Source: Gymnothorax reevesii (taxonomy: Eukaryota > Chordata > Actinopteri > Anguilliformes > Muraenidae). From it: a DNA stretch of 64,000 bases. Shown one piece after another: positions 35,555-46,589 of the stretch. The translations under genes and the position numbers were made by a program. The DNA is taken from the NCBI GenBank assembly GCA_029721435.1, contig CM056577.1:27359719-27423718 (forward strand). The letters run 5' to 3'. The notes under the pieces are model-generated. The model saw nothing but the letters and a program-made list of their open reading frames with translations, did no database searches and was not told where the DNA came from. Position 1 is the first letter of the stretch. The number at the start of each line of letters is the position of its first letter.

Positions 35555-37758
35555 TTATCCGGGGCCGGGTCGCGGGGGCAGCAGTCTAAGCAGGGATGCC
35601 CAGACTTCCCTCTCCCCGGACACTTCCTCCAGTTCTTCCGGGGGTATCCCGAGGCGTTCCCAGGCCAGCCGAGAGACATAGTCCCTCCAGCGTGTCCTGG
35701 GTCTTCCCCGAGGCCTCCTCCCGGTGGGGCATGCCCGGAACACCTTCCCAGGAAGGCGTCCAGGGGGCATCAGATAAAGATGCCCGAGCCACCCCAGCTG
35801 GCCCCTCTCGACGTGGAGGAGCAGCGGCTCTACTCTGAGCTCCTCCCGAGTGACAGAGCTCCTCACCCTATCTCTAAGGGAGCGGCCCGCCACCCTGCGG
35901 AGGAAACCCATTTCAGCCGCTTGTACCCGAGATCTCGTTCTTTCGGTCATGACCCAGAGTTCATGGTCATAGGTGAGGGTAGGAACGTAGATTGACTGGT
36001 AAATCGAGAGCTTTGCCTTTCGGCTCAGCTCCTTCTTCACCACGACAGATCGGTACAATGAGCGCATTACTGCTGCCGCTGCACCGATCCGTCTGTCAAT
36101 CTCACGCTCCATCCTTCCCTCACTCGTGAACAAGACCCCAAGATACTTGAACTCCTCCACTTGAGGCAAGAACTCTCCTCCAACCCAGAGGGGACATATT
36201 ACCTTTTTCCGGTCGAGAACCATGACCTCGGACTTGGAGGCGCTGATTCTCATCCCAGCCGCTTCACACTCGGCTGCAAACCGCCCCAGTGCATGCTGAA
36301 GGTCCTGCGAAGGAGCCAACAGGACTCCGCAAAAAGCAGAGATGAGATCCTGTGGTCCCCAAACCGAACTCCCTCCGCCCCCTGGCTGCGCCTAGAAATT
36401 CTGTCCATAAAAATAATGAACAGAACCGGTGACAAAAGGCAGGTCCAACATTCACCGGGAACAGGTCTGACTTACTGCCGGCAATGCGAACCAAGCTCCT
36501 GCTCCGGTCATAGAGACCACACGGCCCTTAGTAGAGGGCCCCAGACTCCATACTCCCGAAGCACCTCCCACAGAATGCCACGAGGGACACGTTCGAATGC
36601 CTTCTCCAGGTCCACAAAACACATGTACACAGGTTGGGAAAACTCCCATGCACCCTCAAGCACCCTGCAGAGGGTATAGAGCTGGTCCAGTGTTCCACGA
36701 CCGGGACGAAAACCGCATTGTTCCTCCTGAATCCGAGGTTCGACTATCGGCCGGATTCTCCTCTCCAGCACCCTGGAATAGACTTTACCCGGGAGGCTGA
36801 GAAGTGTGATCCCCCTATAGTTGGAGCACACCCTCCGGTCCCCCTTCTTAAATAGAGGAACCACCACCCCGGTCTGCCAATCCAGAGGCACTGTCCCCGA
36901 CTGCCACGCGATGCTGCAGAGGCTTGTCAACCAAGACAGCCCTACTACATCCAGAGACTTGAGGTACTCAGGGTGGATCTCATCCACCCCCGGTGCCTTG
37001 CCACTGAGGAGCTGCTGAACTACCTCGGTGACTTCAGCCCGAGTGATGGATGAGTCAGCCTCTGAGTCCCCAGCCTCTGCTTCCTCTACGGAAGGCGTAA
37101 CAGCGAGATTGAGGAGGTCCTCGACGTATTCCTTCCACCGGCCGACAATATCCCCAGTCGAAGTCAACAGCTCCCCACCTCCACTGTAAACAGTGTTGGC
37201 AGGGTACTGCTTTCCCCTCCTGAGGCGCCGAACGGTTTGCCATAATTTCTTCGGGGCCGACCGATAGTCCTCCTCCATGGCCTCCCCAAACTTTTCCCAT
37301 ACCCAAGTTTTTGCTTCTGCCACCACCCGGGCCGCAGCACGCTTAGCCTGCCGGTACCGGTCAGCTGCCTCAGGCGTCCTGCGAGCTAGCCAAGCTCGGT
37401 AAGACTCCTTCAGCTTGATGGCATCCCTTATTTCCGGTGTCCACCACCGGGTTCGGGGATTGCCGCCACGACAGGCAACTGAAACCTTACGGCCACAGCT
37501 CCGAACAGCCGCGTCAACAATGGAGGTGGAGAACATGGTCAATTCAGACTCAATGTCTCCAGCCTCCCTTGGGATCTGGTCAAAGCTCTCCCGGAGGTGA
37601 GAGTTGAAAACCCCTCTGACAGAGGGTTCCGCTAGACGTTCCCAACAAACCCTCGCAACACGATTGGGTCTGCCAAGTCTGTCCAGCTTCCTCCTCCGGC
37701 AGCAGATCCAACTCACCACCTGGTGGTGATCAGTGGACAGCTCAGCCCCTCTCTTCAC
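35555..37758 (-). pseudogene. Rex3-like reverse transcriptase
   Basis: The first 416 residues (37,758-36,508) include GKAPGVDEIHPEYLK, the fingers region VVVPLFKKGDRR, YRGITLLS, EEQCGFRPGRGT and VYMCFVDLEKAFERVPR. A frameshift follows. The block that should read F-A-D-D is altered to LLFAESCW with loss of bases (36,330-36,300), so catalysis is lost. The last part (36,319-35,555, 254 residues) has VEEFKYLGVLFTSEGR, a long conserved C-terminal region, a G-R-P-R-T-R-W block and ends LLPPRPGPG. Plus-strand frames over this region are shadows caused by GC-rich sequence. Confidence 0.9.
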
Positions 37759-38705
37759 TCTTCGTCCAAGACATACGGCCGAAGGTCAGATGACACGACC
37801 ACAAAGTCGATCATTGACCCCCGACCTCGGGTGTCCTCGTGCCACGTGCACTGATGGACACCCTTATGCTTGAACATGGTGTTCGTTATGGACAAACTGT
37901 GACTAGCACAGAAGTCCAATAACAGAGCACCGCTCGGATTCAGATCGGGGAGGCCGTTCCTCCCAATCACACCCCTCCAGGTAACACTGTCGCTACCCAC
38001 GTGGGCGTTGAAGTCCCCCAGTAGAACGATGGAGTCCCCGGTCGGAGCACTTTCCAGTACCCTTCCTACGGACTCCAAGAAGGTCGGGTACTCTGCACTG
38101 CCATTTGGCCCATAAGCCGAAATGACAGTGAGGCACCTGTCCCCGACCCGAAGGCGCAGAGCAGCGACCCTCTCGTTCACCGGGGAAAACTCCAACACCT
38201 GACGGCTAAGCTGGGGGGCTATAAGCAAACCCACACCAGCCCGCCGCCTCTCACCGCGGGCAACTCCAGAGTAGAGGAGAGTCCAGCCTCTCTCAAGGAG
38301 TTGGGTTCCAGAGCCCAGACTGTGCGTGGAGGTGAGCCCGACTATCTCTAGCCGGTATCGCTCGACCTCCCGCACAAGCTCAGGCTCCTTCCCCCCCAGT
38401 GAGGTGACATTCCATGTCCCCAGAACCAGATTCAGAGTCCGGGGATTGGGTCGCTGGGGCCCCCGCCCACGACTGCCACCCAAAACACAAGGCATCAGCC
38501 CCTTCTGAACCCTTACTCGGGGAATGGGCCTACGGGAAAGCGGGCCCATTTCGCTCGTTCGGGCTATGCCCGGGCGGGTCCCGTGAGTGGAGGCCCGACC
38601 ACCAGGTGCTCGCCTACCAACCCCAACCCCAGGCCTGGCTCCAGGGTGGGGTCCCGGTGACGCCAATCTGGGCGACGTAAGCATCCTCGATTTTTGAGCA
38701 TTCAT
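37755..38705 (-). pseudogene. Rex3-like endonuclease domain
   Basis: 316 residues open. The APE-type endonuclease begins near residue 90 with [11 protein letters not shown], followed by the EIVGLTSTH region, where the catalytic glutamate of the usual Q/L-E-T motif is replaced (T-S-T), then [17 protein letters not shown] (catalytic D and N) and SMIDFVVVS near the end, where the usual S-D-H block would follow after the frame breaks. The enzyme nicks the target DNA. The frame ends at 37,755 and continues at 37,758 in another frame, so one indel separates it from the polymerase. Confidence 0.85.
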
Positions 38706-38942
38706 TAGGGGTTTTCGAATCGCTCTTTGTCTGACCTGTCACCTAGGACCTGTTTGCCCTGGGAGACCCTACCAGGGGCAAATAAGCCCCAGACAACATA
38801 GCTCCTTGGATCATCCAGGTGCTCAAACCCCTTTTTTTTAGATTTTACCCGCGTAATGGGCACGTGTTCCAACAGTATGATTTTTGACAAATATTGTGAG
38901 CCAACTCAAATATTCAGGTTCTACAATTAGGTTCTACAGAGC

Positions 38943-39341
38943 CATTAGTATCTGCCAAACACACTGCTTAAGACAAAGGAATTCAGACGAATGAATACAT
39001 CTCTTTATGAGTGAAAACAATAAAAGCCTTGTATCATTACTCAGACACTTTCCATTTTCGAAAAGATTTGAAGGGTCAAGAGTTCTTCTGCAGGAAGGTG
39101 AAGCACTTGCCAGCAAGGCCTTTGAGAAAATTCATGTGTTTGAAACTGTAAGAATACCTCCCTTTTTAAACACTCAACTTTTATCGCACCTTTTTGTCTA
39201 CCAACGAAATTGCTTGTGGAAATACGTTCTGACCTCATAAAATTCAGGTCAAAAGTTCACATACCTGTTTGTTTTGCTAATGGAAGGTGTGAAAATATGC
39301 AAATTAGCGGGCTATTCGAGGGGGTAGAAAATGGGGTGCAC

Positions 39342-39343
<2 letters not shown>
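38943..39343. other. unassigned flank with dispersed repeat
   Basis: 39,240-39,342 repeats, inverted, the block at about 4,660-4,775. The rest has no recognisable content. Confidence 0.5.
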
Positions 39344-39405
<62 letters not shown>

Positions 39406-39420
39406 ACTACTACTACTACT
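39344..39420. repeat. compound microsatellite (ATA)n-(CTA)n
   Basis: About 59 bases of ATA/TAA units followed without a gap by six CTA units. Confidence 0.95.
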
Positions 39421-39484
39421 GCATGTCAGCAGAACAAATTTTTAGTCAGAATTTCTAGCATTACGTCCAAATCTTAGTTTCACA

Positions 39485-40770
39485 GGATGGAAGTCAAAAA
39501 CTGCAACACCTAGCATCTTTTGGCATAAATACTGCGAATGCATGCCTACGGGTTCCTTCAGGCACATTTGACAGGAACTAGCTTTATCGCCATTATGAGC
39601 CCCCTCTAAAGCCAAACCACCAGAACTGACGCTACATAGACCCTTTTTATATTAAGACTCTGATCGTGTATCCAATTTGAGGAAACCAATCCCCATGCCA
39701 GGCCACTGATCAGTTAGTCCTTGGCCAGGATTATCCCTCTCGGTATTAGTCGTAACATGAAAAGAATGTTGAGGAGTAAAGTCATGGAGACCGCACAAGT
39801 AACAAGGAATAACTATTTTATTCGACAGGAAGGCAGAAGCCTTAAATCAATGACCCAAACATAAGTTACTGTAAATTTAAACGAGGAGAGTAGAGTCAAA
39901 CAAGGCGAAAAGCCACACACTGAAACAGATGTGTGGGAAGTCTATTACAAAGTTTACGTGCTTTCCTTTCATGCCAAATCACGACTTTGATCCAGATGGC
40001 AATGCTGTAAATTAACCTGGACGGGTGGCAAAATCCAGAATGTGAACCCCACCATTTGGAGGATGTAATAAAGCAATTATTGGGGAGGGGGGACCCAAAT
40101 AATAATGAGGTAAAACTCAGTTTTTACTGAGTTGGTGAAACTACATTTTCTTGCATTTCATATCAAATGTATTATCTCATTCAACTCCTTGAATTGCACT
40201 GATGAGATGCATATCAAACATAACATGGGGTACTATTATGATGTGTAGTTGTCATGAAATTCCTTCTCAAAAGAACCATTTCCCATGTAATTCATGTCGC
40301 TACTACCCCAGATAAAATACAGTAATTCAATGATTACATGCATACTGTTTGCTCTGTGCAATTGTTTTTTTTTCTTTCTTTTTTTTTTTTTGGATTATCA
40401 AGACAGAACTTAATGTCTGAAATAGGGTGCAGTGACGAGTTGTCCAGATGGGCTCACTGTAGTACTAGTCGGGAGAGAGCACAGATCACGCCCGGCCATG
40501 GGGAAAATCCTTCCCATAATTCAGCCAGGATGTGCTGCCTTTGTCCCCAAAACACAAACCCGCCCACCTTTCAGCTTTCAGTCCCATGCCCCCTTATCTC
40601 AGCAGTGGAATTGTTCTCAAACATTCCTGGCTGCAGATGGTGCCAACTATGAAGGAAGTCCTTTGTCTTTATTTCCCCACTGGATGTCCGAGAACACAGG
40701 GCGAGAGCCGGTTCCCATCGCAGGTCGTCCTGGTCGTATGTCCATGTTATCTCCTGGCTTCTTCCCTACA
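39485..40770 (-). repeat. 3' LTR of ERV 3
   Basis: Ends CTTCTTCCCTACA; matches 22,340-23,008 (U3) and shares the CACTGATCAGTTAGTCCTTGG block with other LTRs. Its minus strand has an AATAAAATAGTT polyadenylation-like signal near 39,815. Its low-coordinate end is truncated or too diverged to place exactly. Confidence 0.7.
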
Positions 40771-40785
40771 GCTCTCCCCTCTGGC
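40771..40785 (-). promoter_or_regulatory. polypurine tract of ERV 3
   Basis: Minus strand GCCAGAGGGGAGAGC lies directly before the LTR start TGTAGGG. Confidence 0.6.
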
Positions 40786-41291
40786 CCAATGGGGGACACT
40801 TCAGATCGTCCTCCTGAGGGATCATAGAGACAGCTGCTCAGCGCAGTAGTGGGACAGGGAGACAACTGTGGAAGGCTGAGGCGTGTGCAGGTTGTAGGAA
40901 CTGGATCTCTCATCAGATGGGAATGCCACACAGTTGCATACGCGCGGCCATGTAGGGGTTAAATCCTGCTGAACTTGGTGAGATTGTGGGAAGGTTGAGA
41001 CATGGCTAGAGGTTTAGGAATTTCATGACGACATGGATAAGGGGTAAAAATGATTTTGTACGTCATGTTGTACCTTAAATTAGGGAAATTGAGTCTGCCT
41101 CTTTACCATTTATTATAGATATACACACACAACAAGAAGTTTTTTTTCGGCTACAAAAACTTTGTGATGCCAATGTTTGGCAGACTAAGCCACGCTCGAT
41201 GGTACGACTCTGATTGGATGCTGGACGGTAGAGAGAACACCTGAGAAACACCTGCGTTTTTGTCCAAGTAGCCTTTATGACTGGAGTATGG

Positions 41292-41916
41292 TTATTGTTG
41301 GGTTGTTACAAGCCAGAGGCCTTCTGATTTAACCCATGTTTGCTGAGTGATGGAGGTTGAGATGTCACTACGATGGTAGATTTTATTCCCATCGAGTTGA
41401 TAAATGTTCTGGCAACATTTGGTGTGTAGTATTGCTCCCATTCTTTGGGATGCTGCATGTTCCAGGCAACATGTAAATATATTAGCGACAATGATATCAG
41501 AAAAATTAGAGGGAGGCAAATTAATTACATTACATTTTAGAACTGGCATATAGCACTGAAAGAGATCAGGAGTGGTAACATTAAGACAAATTGCTATGTT
41601 GGGGGCGCTCTCGGGGTTAAGCCTCGAGCATGCATGTATCATATTAGGACTCTAGGTGTGCCACCCAGAGATTACCAGCACCCACACTCCCTGAATGTGG
41701 CACACAAACATTTTGACTGGGGAACAACAAGGAGCCTGGGTAATTAAACATTGTTTGAAATTTATTGGCCCTAGGGTCAAATTGTGGAGGTTGCAGCATT
41801 GCCAATTGAAATGTTGATTGTGATGTGAAAGTTGTCAGTGGGGCTGGTGTGGGGTCCTGTCTGCAAGTTGTGAAGGGCATACAGGACACGTAAGAAATTA
41901 TCCACAACCAGCCCAT
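41292..41916 (-). pseudogene. env: ERV 3 envelope, N-terminal part
   Basis: From 41,916 the minus strand encodes MGWLWIISYVSCMPF, a hydrophobic leader typical of a signal peptide, then a proline/threonine-rich surface region to 41,644. The next frame (41,642-41,292) continues with several cysteines. The glycoprotein would sit in the virus envelope. The transmembrane part expected between 41,290 and 40,790 is not recognisable. Assignment rests on position between integrase and the 3' LTR plus the signal peptide. Confidence 0.55.
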
Positions 41917-42049
41917 GGCGGTGGAAGACAGTCCACTGGGGTGCTTCTTCACTCTGGCGTCACCAACAGCAGCTGGTGTACTATTTACTTGTACCCTTAA
42001 TAAATAGAGGAAGAGGCAAAAGGTTAGGTATCCGTCCCCAGCCCTCGAA

Positions 42050-42610
42050 ACAGTTTGCATTAGCTCATATGGTGCCACTTAAGCATTCCTTGGATGGCGA
42101 CGGCTATGCAGCTGTGGCAGACGGCCTTAACTTCATAGGGCCCGTGCCACTGAAGAGTGAAAGCATCTTGTTTTACAAAGACACGTACCATGACCATATC
42201 ACCTTCTGCAAAATATATTTTGGAGGTGAGGTTGAATTGGGCATCATTGCGCGGGTTGACCTGTTGCTGTCTTAGTTTCTGCCTGCGCGTGAAGTACTTT
42301 GAGCTGCTCCAATACCCCTTGCTGTTTCATAACCACCAGAGGTCCCAGATCTGCAGGAGGGACCTCTGGATCAATTGGAAGCTTCATGATCCTCCCAGTG
42401 GTCAATTCATATGGACTAAGGCCTGTAGCTCAGGAAGGGGTAGCCCGCAGAATAGTCAGGACCATGGGCAGCGCCTCTGTCCATTTATTTTGGTGTTGTG
42501 CAATTTGCTCGGCAATCCCCTGCTTGATAGCGCGATTAACTCGTTCCACCATCTCTGAACTTTGAGGCTTGTCAGGCTCATAAAATATGACTGCTTCATT
42601 TGAAGCATTT
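42050..42610 (-). pseudogene. pol (IN): ERV 3 integrase, C-terminal part
   Basis: Aligned with ERV 1 at 14,180-14,690: same order of blocks, including the region around the catalytic glutamate (about 42,570-42,530) and the ISSPYELMTG-like segment near 42,400. Plus-strand frames at 41,976-42,565 are antisense shadows. The N-terminal part is missing where an LTR-derived piece follows at 42,640. Confidence 0.75.
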
Positions 42611-42639
42611 TACAAATTTGCTGTGTTGCTGTGCAGGCA

Positions 42640-42860
42640 GGGTAGAGTCATACCTGGTGAAAAGGCTACACAAGGACCAAGCGTGTGTGGGAAGTTTGAA
42701 TTATGAAGCTTCCACTTCAGTCTGAATGCTTTCCTTTCATGCCAAATTGTGGGTTTAATCCAGGCAGCAATGCTATAAATTAACCAGGACAAATCTTTTA
42801 CTTGGATTTGTGCTTCAGGCCTAGGTTCGGTCAACCTAAAATATGCGGTTGACTGTCCAC
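42640..42860 (-). repeat. LTR-derived fragment inside ERV 3
   Basis: Similar to 39,890-40,030 of the 3' LTR (shared TGCTTTCCTTTCATGCCAAAT). It replaces the pol sequence expected here and so marks a rearrangement. Confidence 0.6.
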
Positions 42861-42899
42861 ATCCCCAAGGAGAGAGGGCAAGATTCTAGTATTTTCAAT

Positions 42900-44549
42900 C
42901 GTTAGTTCTTGTGCTTGTATGTCTGTAAGCCGCCGTGCCAGCCTATGAGATGATTTGCCCCTTCAACAACATTCAGACCGGTGAACGCATTATGTGCACA
43001 ACCACAGGTTGGAAACTCACCAGCAGCTCTGTAGTTGTCAACATTCAATGCACCATGAAAACGACTGTTGTATGCAATGGAACGCAACACCCCGCCCCCC
43101 CCGGTCCTCAACCTGTATTTTAATCCGATTTCCACTGGAGAATGTGCTCCCAACTGCAAGGGAGGCCACGCACCCCGAAAGGGAATATTCCCTGTACGCA
43201 GCTTTGGCTAGCTGAAGGGCACTGTAAGGGTTACCATTATTCGCAGGTTTTGGTTTTTGTCCTGGTGAGGTGTGCTCACTGGACTTCTGACCGTTAGACT
43301 TTTTTGCTTGCAAATCTTGAATTAAGCTTTATGAGGACTGCCACAGAACTTCCAGTGCCAGCATCCAACATTAAGACTGCGTTTTTTTTCCACCCCCCCC
43401 CAAAGGTTTTCCGGCTTTTTAGAGCTTGGGTTGCCTTTCCCCTCAGCTACTTGTTGTGTAACAGCAATGGCATGCAGCTTAATCTGCTTTGCTAACAGTT
43501 CATCAATTTTTTTTTTTTTTTTTAGGCCCATATCACCAGTGACAGGTAGGTGTTTTCTGGTAGGTTGCCTTTGTTAGCCAAAGCTTGCTGAATATGAAGG
43601 CCAGCATTGTTTTCTACGAGTTGGAATCGCGTACCGCCTTATCGCGAGTACCATTCTCAACCCTTAACTGCTGCTAAAATGAAACCCAAATTCTCCCTAC
43701 ACAAGTTTCGTAAGACTCCGAGTCTGTTTAATATCAAGTATTTTATGCCAAGCGGCGCACTGGTCCCCGCAAACGCCTTGTTAAGCAGATCATAAACCTC
43801 ACTTTCATCTTAGTCCTCTCCCTTAATCATAATCGTCCTTGTTTTCAACTCTTCAGTCAACTGGGATCTTGGCTCCACATGAATCGTAAGCAGTGCATTT
43901 TGCCATTGTCCATCATGTAGAAGTAAGGGACATGAGGCCTGCAGCATTATTTTAATATGTATACTTTATTCGTGCTTGTAGCACACAATCACATATTTAC
44001 AATAGTCCATAAAATATAAATAGATTACATATAGGACACACCAAGAAAATACACAGTATTTAGTGGAGATTCTATCGACCTCCTTGTAGTTGCAAGAGCT
44101 TCCCCAGTTAAGGATGGTTGTCGAGGGGACTTAAATAGGGAGAGTACCTCTTCATCACTCTCGCGTGGTGCTTCGCTACTAGCAACAACTTATCCTGCTT
44201 GCCAAATGGAAAGCATCGGAAGCCTAACTTTACTGCTCCTGTTTGAGCTTGGCAATTCGCTTTTGCTGATCAAAACCAAATGGCTCCCTCAGCCCATAAT
44301 CACACTTCCTCCTATCGTGTTTTCTGTAAGTACTAGCTAAAACCCGCTCGCTACCTGCAAGTAAAATGTGATTGTTTTGGCGCAACAAATACACCACTAA
44401 AAGCAATTTATGGAATTAACATTTTACTAGAAATCTCCGTCCCTCCGTGTCATACCACTCAAAGTTGTTCATTACTCCATGCAAGCATTACGCCACAATT
44501 ATGTACTCAGATCAACAAGTCCTTATATTACAAGCCAAAGCTATCAATT
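42900..44549 (-). pseudogene. gag: ERV 3 Gag
   Basis: 43,690-43,900 matches ERV 1 gag at 19,610-19,860, and 44,060-44,549 matches 20,120-20,640, in the same order and strand. Many stops and frameshifts are present. The block at 43,960-44,060 is not shared with ERV 1. 42,900-43,690 is presumed gag C-terminus from position, with lysine-rich frames (43,313-43,038) but no zinc knuckle visible. Two homopolymer runs (T at 43,507-43,524, C at 43,395) disrupt it. Confidence 0.6.
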
Positions 44550-44736
44550 ACATTACAGGGACTTACTGTAGCTGACACCCTTATCCAGAGCGACATGCAA
44601 AAGTTCAGTACAAAACTGCTGAGCTCAAAGGAGGCCGGTTGAGTGCCGATAGCTTAAGTGATGAGAGGCGCTTAATAAAATTAGTGAAAATTGAACAAAC
44701 GGTACTCAAGAGAGACTAGTAGAGTTAAATAAAGAC

Positions 44737-45774
44737 CTAAATGAGAGTCAAGAAATGTGGATGTGACGTCAGAGTCAAACTGAGCGCAGTAAAGTAGGGC
44801 AAAGGTGGAGCCTGAAGAGGTGTGTTTTTACGGTCCGCTTGAAGGTGCTCAAGGACTCTGACATAGTTGTGGCAACCTCGACAGATGTGTCTTGAGCGGA
44901 GAGGTGGAGCCAAGCGACCAGACGTGGCAGAGCGGAGTGATCTAGTAAGCGTGTATGGTCTGACCAATTTCTGGATATATGATGGAGCTGTTCCTTTGAC
45001 TGCCTGATAAGCCAGCATCAATGTCTGAAACTTGATGCGAGCAGCAATAGGCAGCCAGTGAAGGTTCATCAGCAGGGGGGGGACATGGTAGTGGTAGGAG
45101 GTTGTGGACCAGGCGAGCTGCAGCATTGTGGATGAGATGCAGGGGTCTGATGGCAGAAGCTGAGAGGCCAGCGAACAGGGAGTTGCAGTAGTCCAGGCAG
45201 CAGAGGATCAGCGTTTGGACCAGGAGCTGGGTCAAGCAGGTGGTGAGGAAGAAATGGATCTTCTGGATGTTGTAGAGGAAGAACCTGCAGGCCCGGGTCA
45301 CTGCTGAGATGTTCAAAGCAGCGGGGAGCCTGTTGTCGAACAGGATGCCAAGATTTTTAACACACAGCAAAGACGATATAGTGCCTTCTCCCAAGTCCCG
45401 GGGGCTGTGGATATAGACTGGATATAGAGGGAGAAGAAGAGAGGACCAAGCCTTGGGGGATGCCTGTGGTAAGGGGGCAAGGTGGCGATACTGCACCAGT
45501 CCAGGCAACCTGGAAGGAGTGACTGGAGAGGTATGACTTCATCCAGTTGAGAGCTGTACCGCAGATCCCCAAAGTGGAAAGGGATGATGAGGATGGGGCG
45601 GTCTACAGTGTCAAATGCAGCAGAATAGTTGAGGAGGATCAGGACAGAAGAGAGGGAGGCATGGACAGATGAGCGCTTTCTCAGTTGAGTGGGCATTTTG
45701 GAAGCCAGACTGAGGGTCCAGGAGGTTGTTGTCTGAAAGAAAAGAGGAGAATTGATTAGCAACAGCACGTTCAA
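44737..45774 (-). pseudogene. L2 reverse transcriptase
   Basis: Three overlapping frames carry L2 blocks: LLNYSAAFDTVDRPILI near 45,640-45,590, TGIPQGL near 45,475-45,455 (the usual S-V-L-G-P altered), then VKNLGILFDNRLP near 45,360-45,320, LDYCNSLFAGLSASAIRPL near 45,195-45,140, AAARLVHN, and LHWLPIAARIKFQTLMLAYQ near 45,070-45,010. The block with the catalytic Y-A-D-D is missing between 45,400 and 45,365, so the enzyme is dead. Confidence 0.85.
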
Positions 45775-46589
45775 GAGTTTTGGATTGGAAGAGGAGAAGG
45801 GAGACTGGGCAACTATTCTCTAAGGCAGAGGAGTCATTTTTTCAGGAGTGGATTGATGAGGGCCTGCTTAAAGGAAAAGGGACAGCATCCATAAGACAAG
45901 AGTTATGGGAGGTAATAAAAAGAAGGATGTTGGGTACAATCGTTTGGAGGAAAGATGAGGGAATGTGGTTGGACAATGAGAGAGGAGGAGGTGAGATGCA
46001 TCAGAAGGGGGGGGGAGCAGGGAAGATGGGAAGGGACAGAAGGGGAGGGGGGAGTGAGGGAGATAAAGGAGTTGCGAATGGTTGCAATGTTTTTTCCTCA
46101 AAGAAGACCGCAAAGTCCTCTTTCGAGAAAAAGGTGAGAGCTGCACCAGGTGGAGGGCTGAGGAGAGAGGAGAAAACAACTGCTGAGGGTAAAATTTAGT
46201 TGTAGCAGAAGATGCGAACTCATTGGAGGAACTAGTAAAGGGACAGGTCAGCTTGATTTTCCCTGGATTTTTGCCCTGGATTTTCTCCACTTCCTCTTAG
46301 CTACTCATAGGGCCGGATCTACAAAAGCTTTGCGTGTATAAAAACGTGTGCAAACTCATTGCACACGCAAATAAATGTACAAACTAATTTACTAACATTG
46401 CACAGTAAGGGTTGCCTCTTTCAAAGGTGCAAAATAGTACGTCTGCCACAATGAATAAGCAATATGGGGCGTTTACACGCAATTGTGCGTGTGTTGGGAG
46501 GAGAAAATGTAAATTTATTAATTTAGCAAACCTGAAAGAAATTTTGCTAGTAAAATCTGCGTCTATATTTTAACACGTATCAAAAGGAG

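Larger units (their letters stand above)
35531..38839 (-). mobile_element. Rex3-like (RTE clade) LINE, near full length
   Basis: About 3.3 kb, GC-rich compared with its surroundings. On the minus strand the order is 5' leader (38,839-38,710), endonuclease, reverse transcriptase, and a 3' end whose tail is a GATG repeat (plus strand ATCCATCCATCC at 35,531). A single ORF with endonuclease and polymerase and a tetranucleotide tail is characteristic of fish Rex3/RTE elements. Confidence 0.85.
28628..38938 (-). mobile_element. endogenous retrovirus 2 (element C), flanked by GAGC
   Basis: Two LTRs that start TGTAAGACCTCACAAAA on the plus strand (28,628 and 34,538) and end CAGGTTCTACA enclose a 4.4 kb internal part. 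Four-base direct repeats GAGC lie at 28,624-28,627 and 38,939-38,942. On the minus strand the low-coordinate LTR is preceded by a purine tract (GGTCAGGGGGTGGAT, 30,095-30,109), and the high-coordinate LTR is followed by a TGGTGAC primer-site-like word, so it is oriented on the minus strand. The internal region lacks recognisable gag, pol and env, so this was a deleted, dependent copy. Confidence 0.85.
34538..38938 (-). repeat. 5' LTR of element C, interrupted by a Rex3-like LINE
   Basis: The LTR runs from TGTAAGACC at 34,538 to 35,530 and resumes at 38,840-38,938. The terminal GGTTCTACA is present twice (ending 38,925 and 38,938), a small tandem duplication. Compared with the other LTR, the segment corresponding to 29,613-30,008 is missing at the LINE insertion point. 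Confidence 0.85.

Noticed and set aside
35596..38680. Many plus-strand frames, some above 100 residues
   Set aside because: They are the antisense of the GC-rich Rex3-like LINE, whose minus strand has unmistakable endonuclease and reverse transcriptase motifs.
41976..42565. Plus-strand frames of 88-133 residues
   Set aside because: Antisense of ERV 3 integrase.
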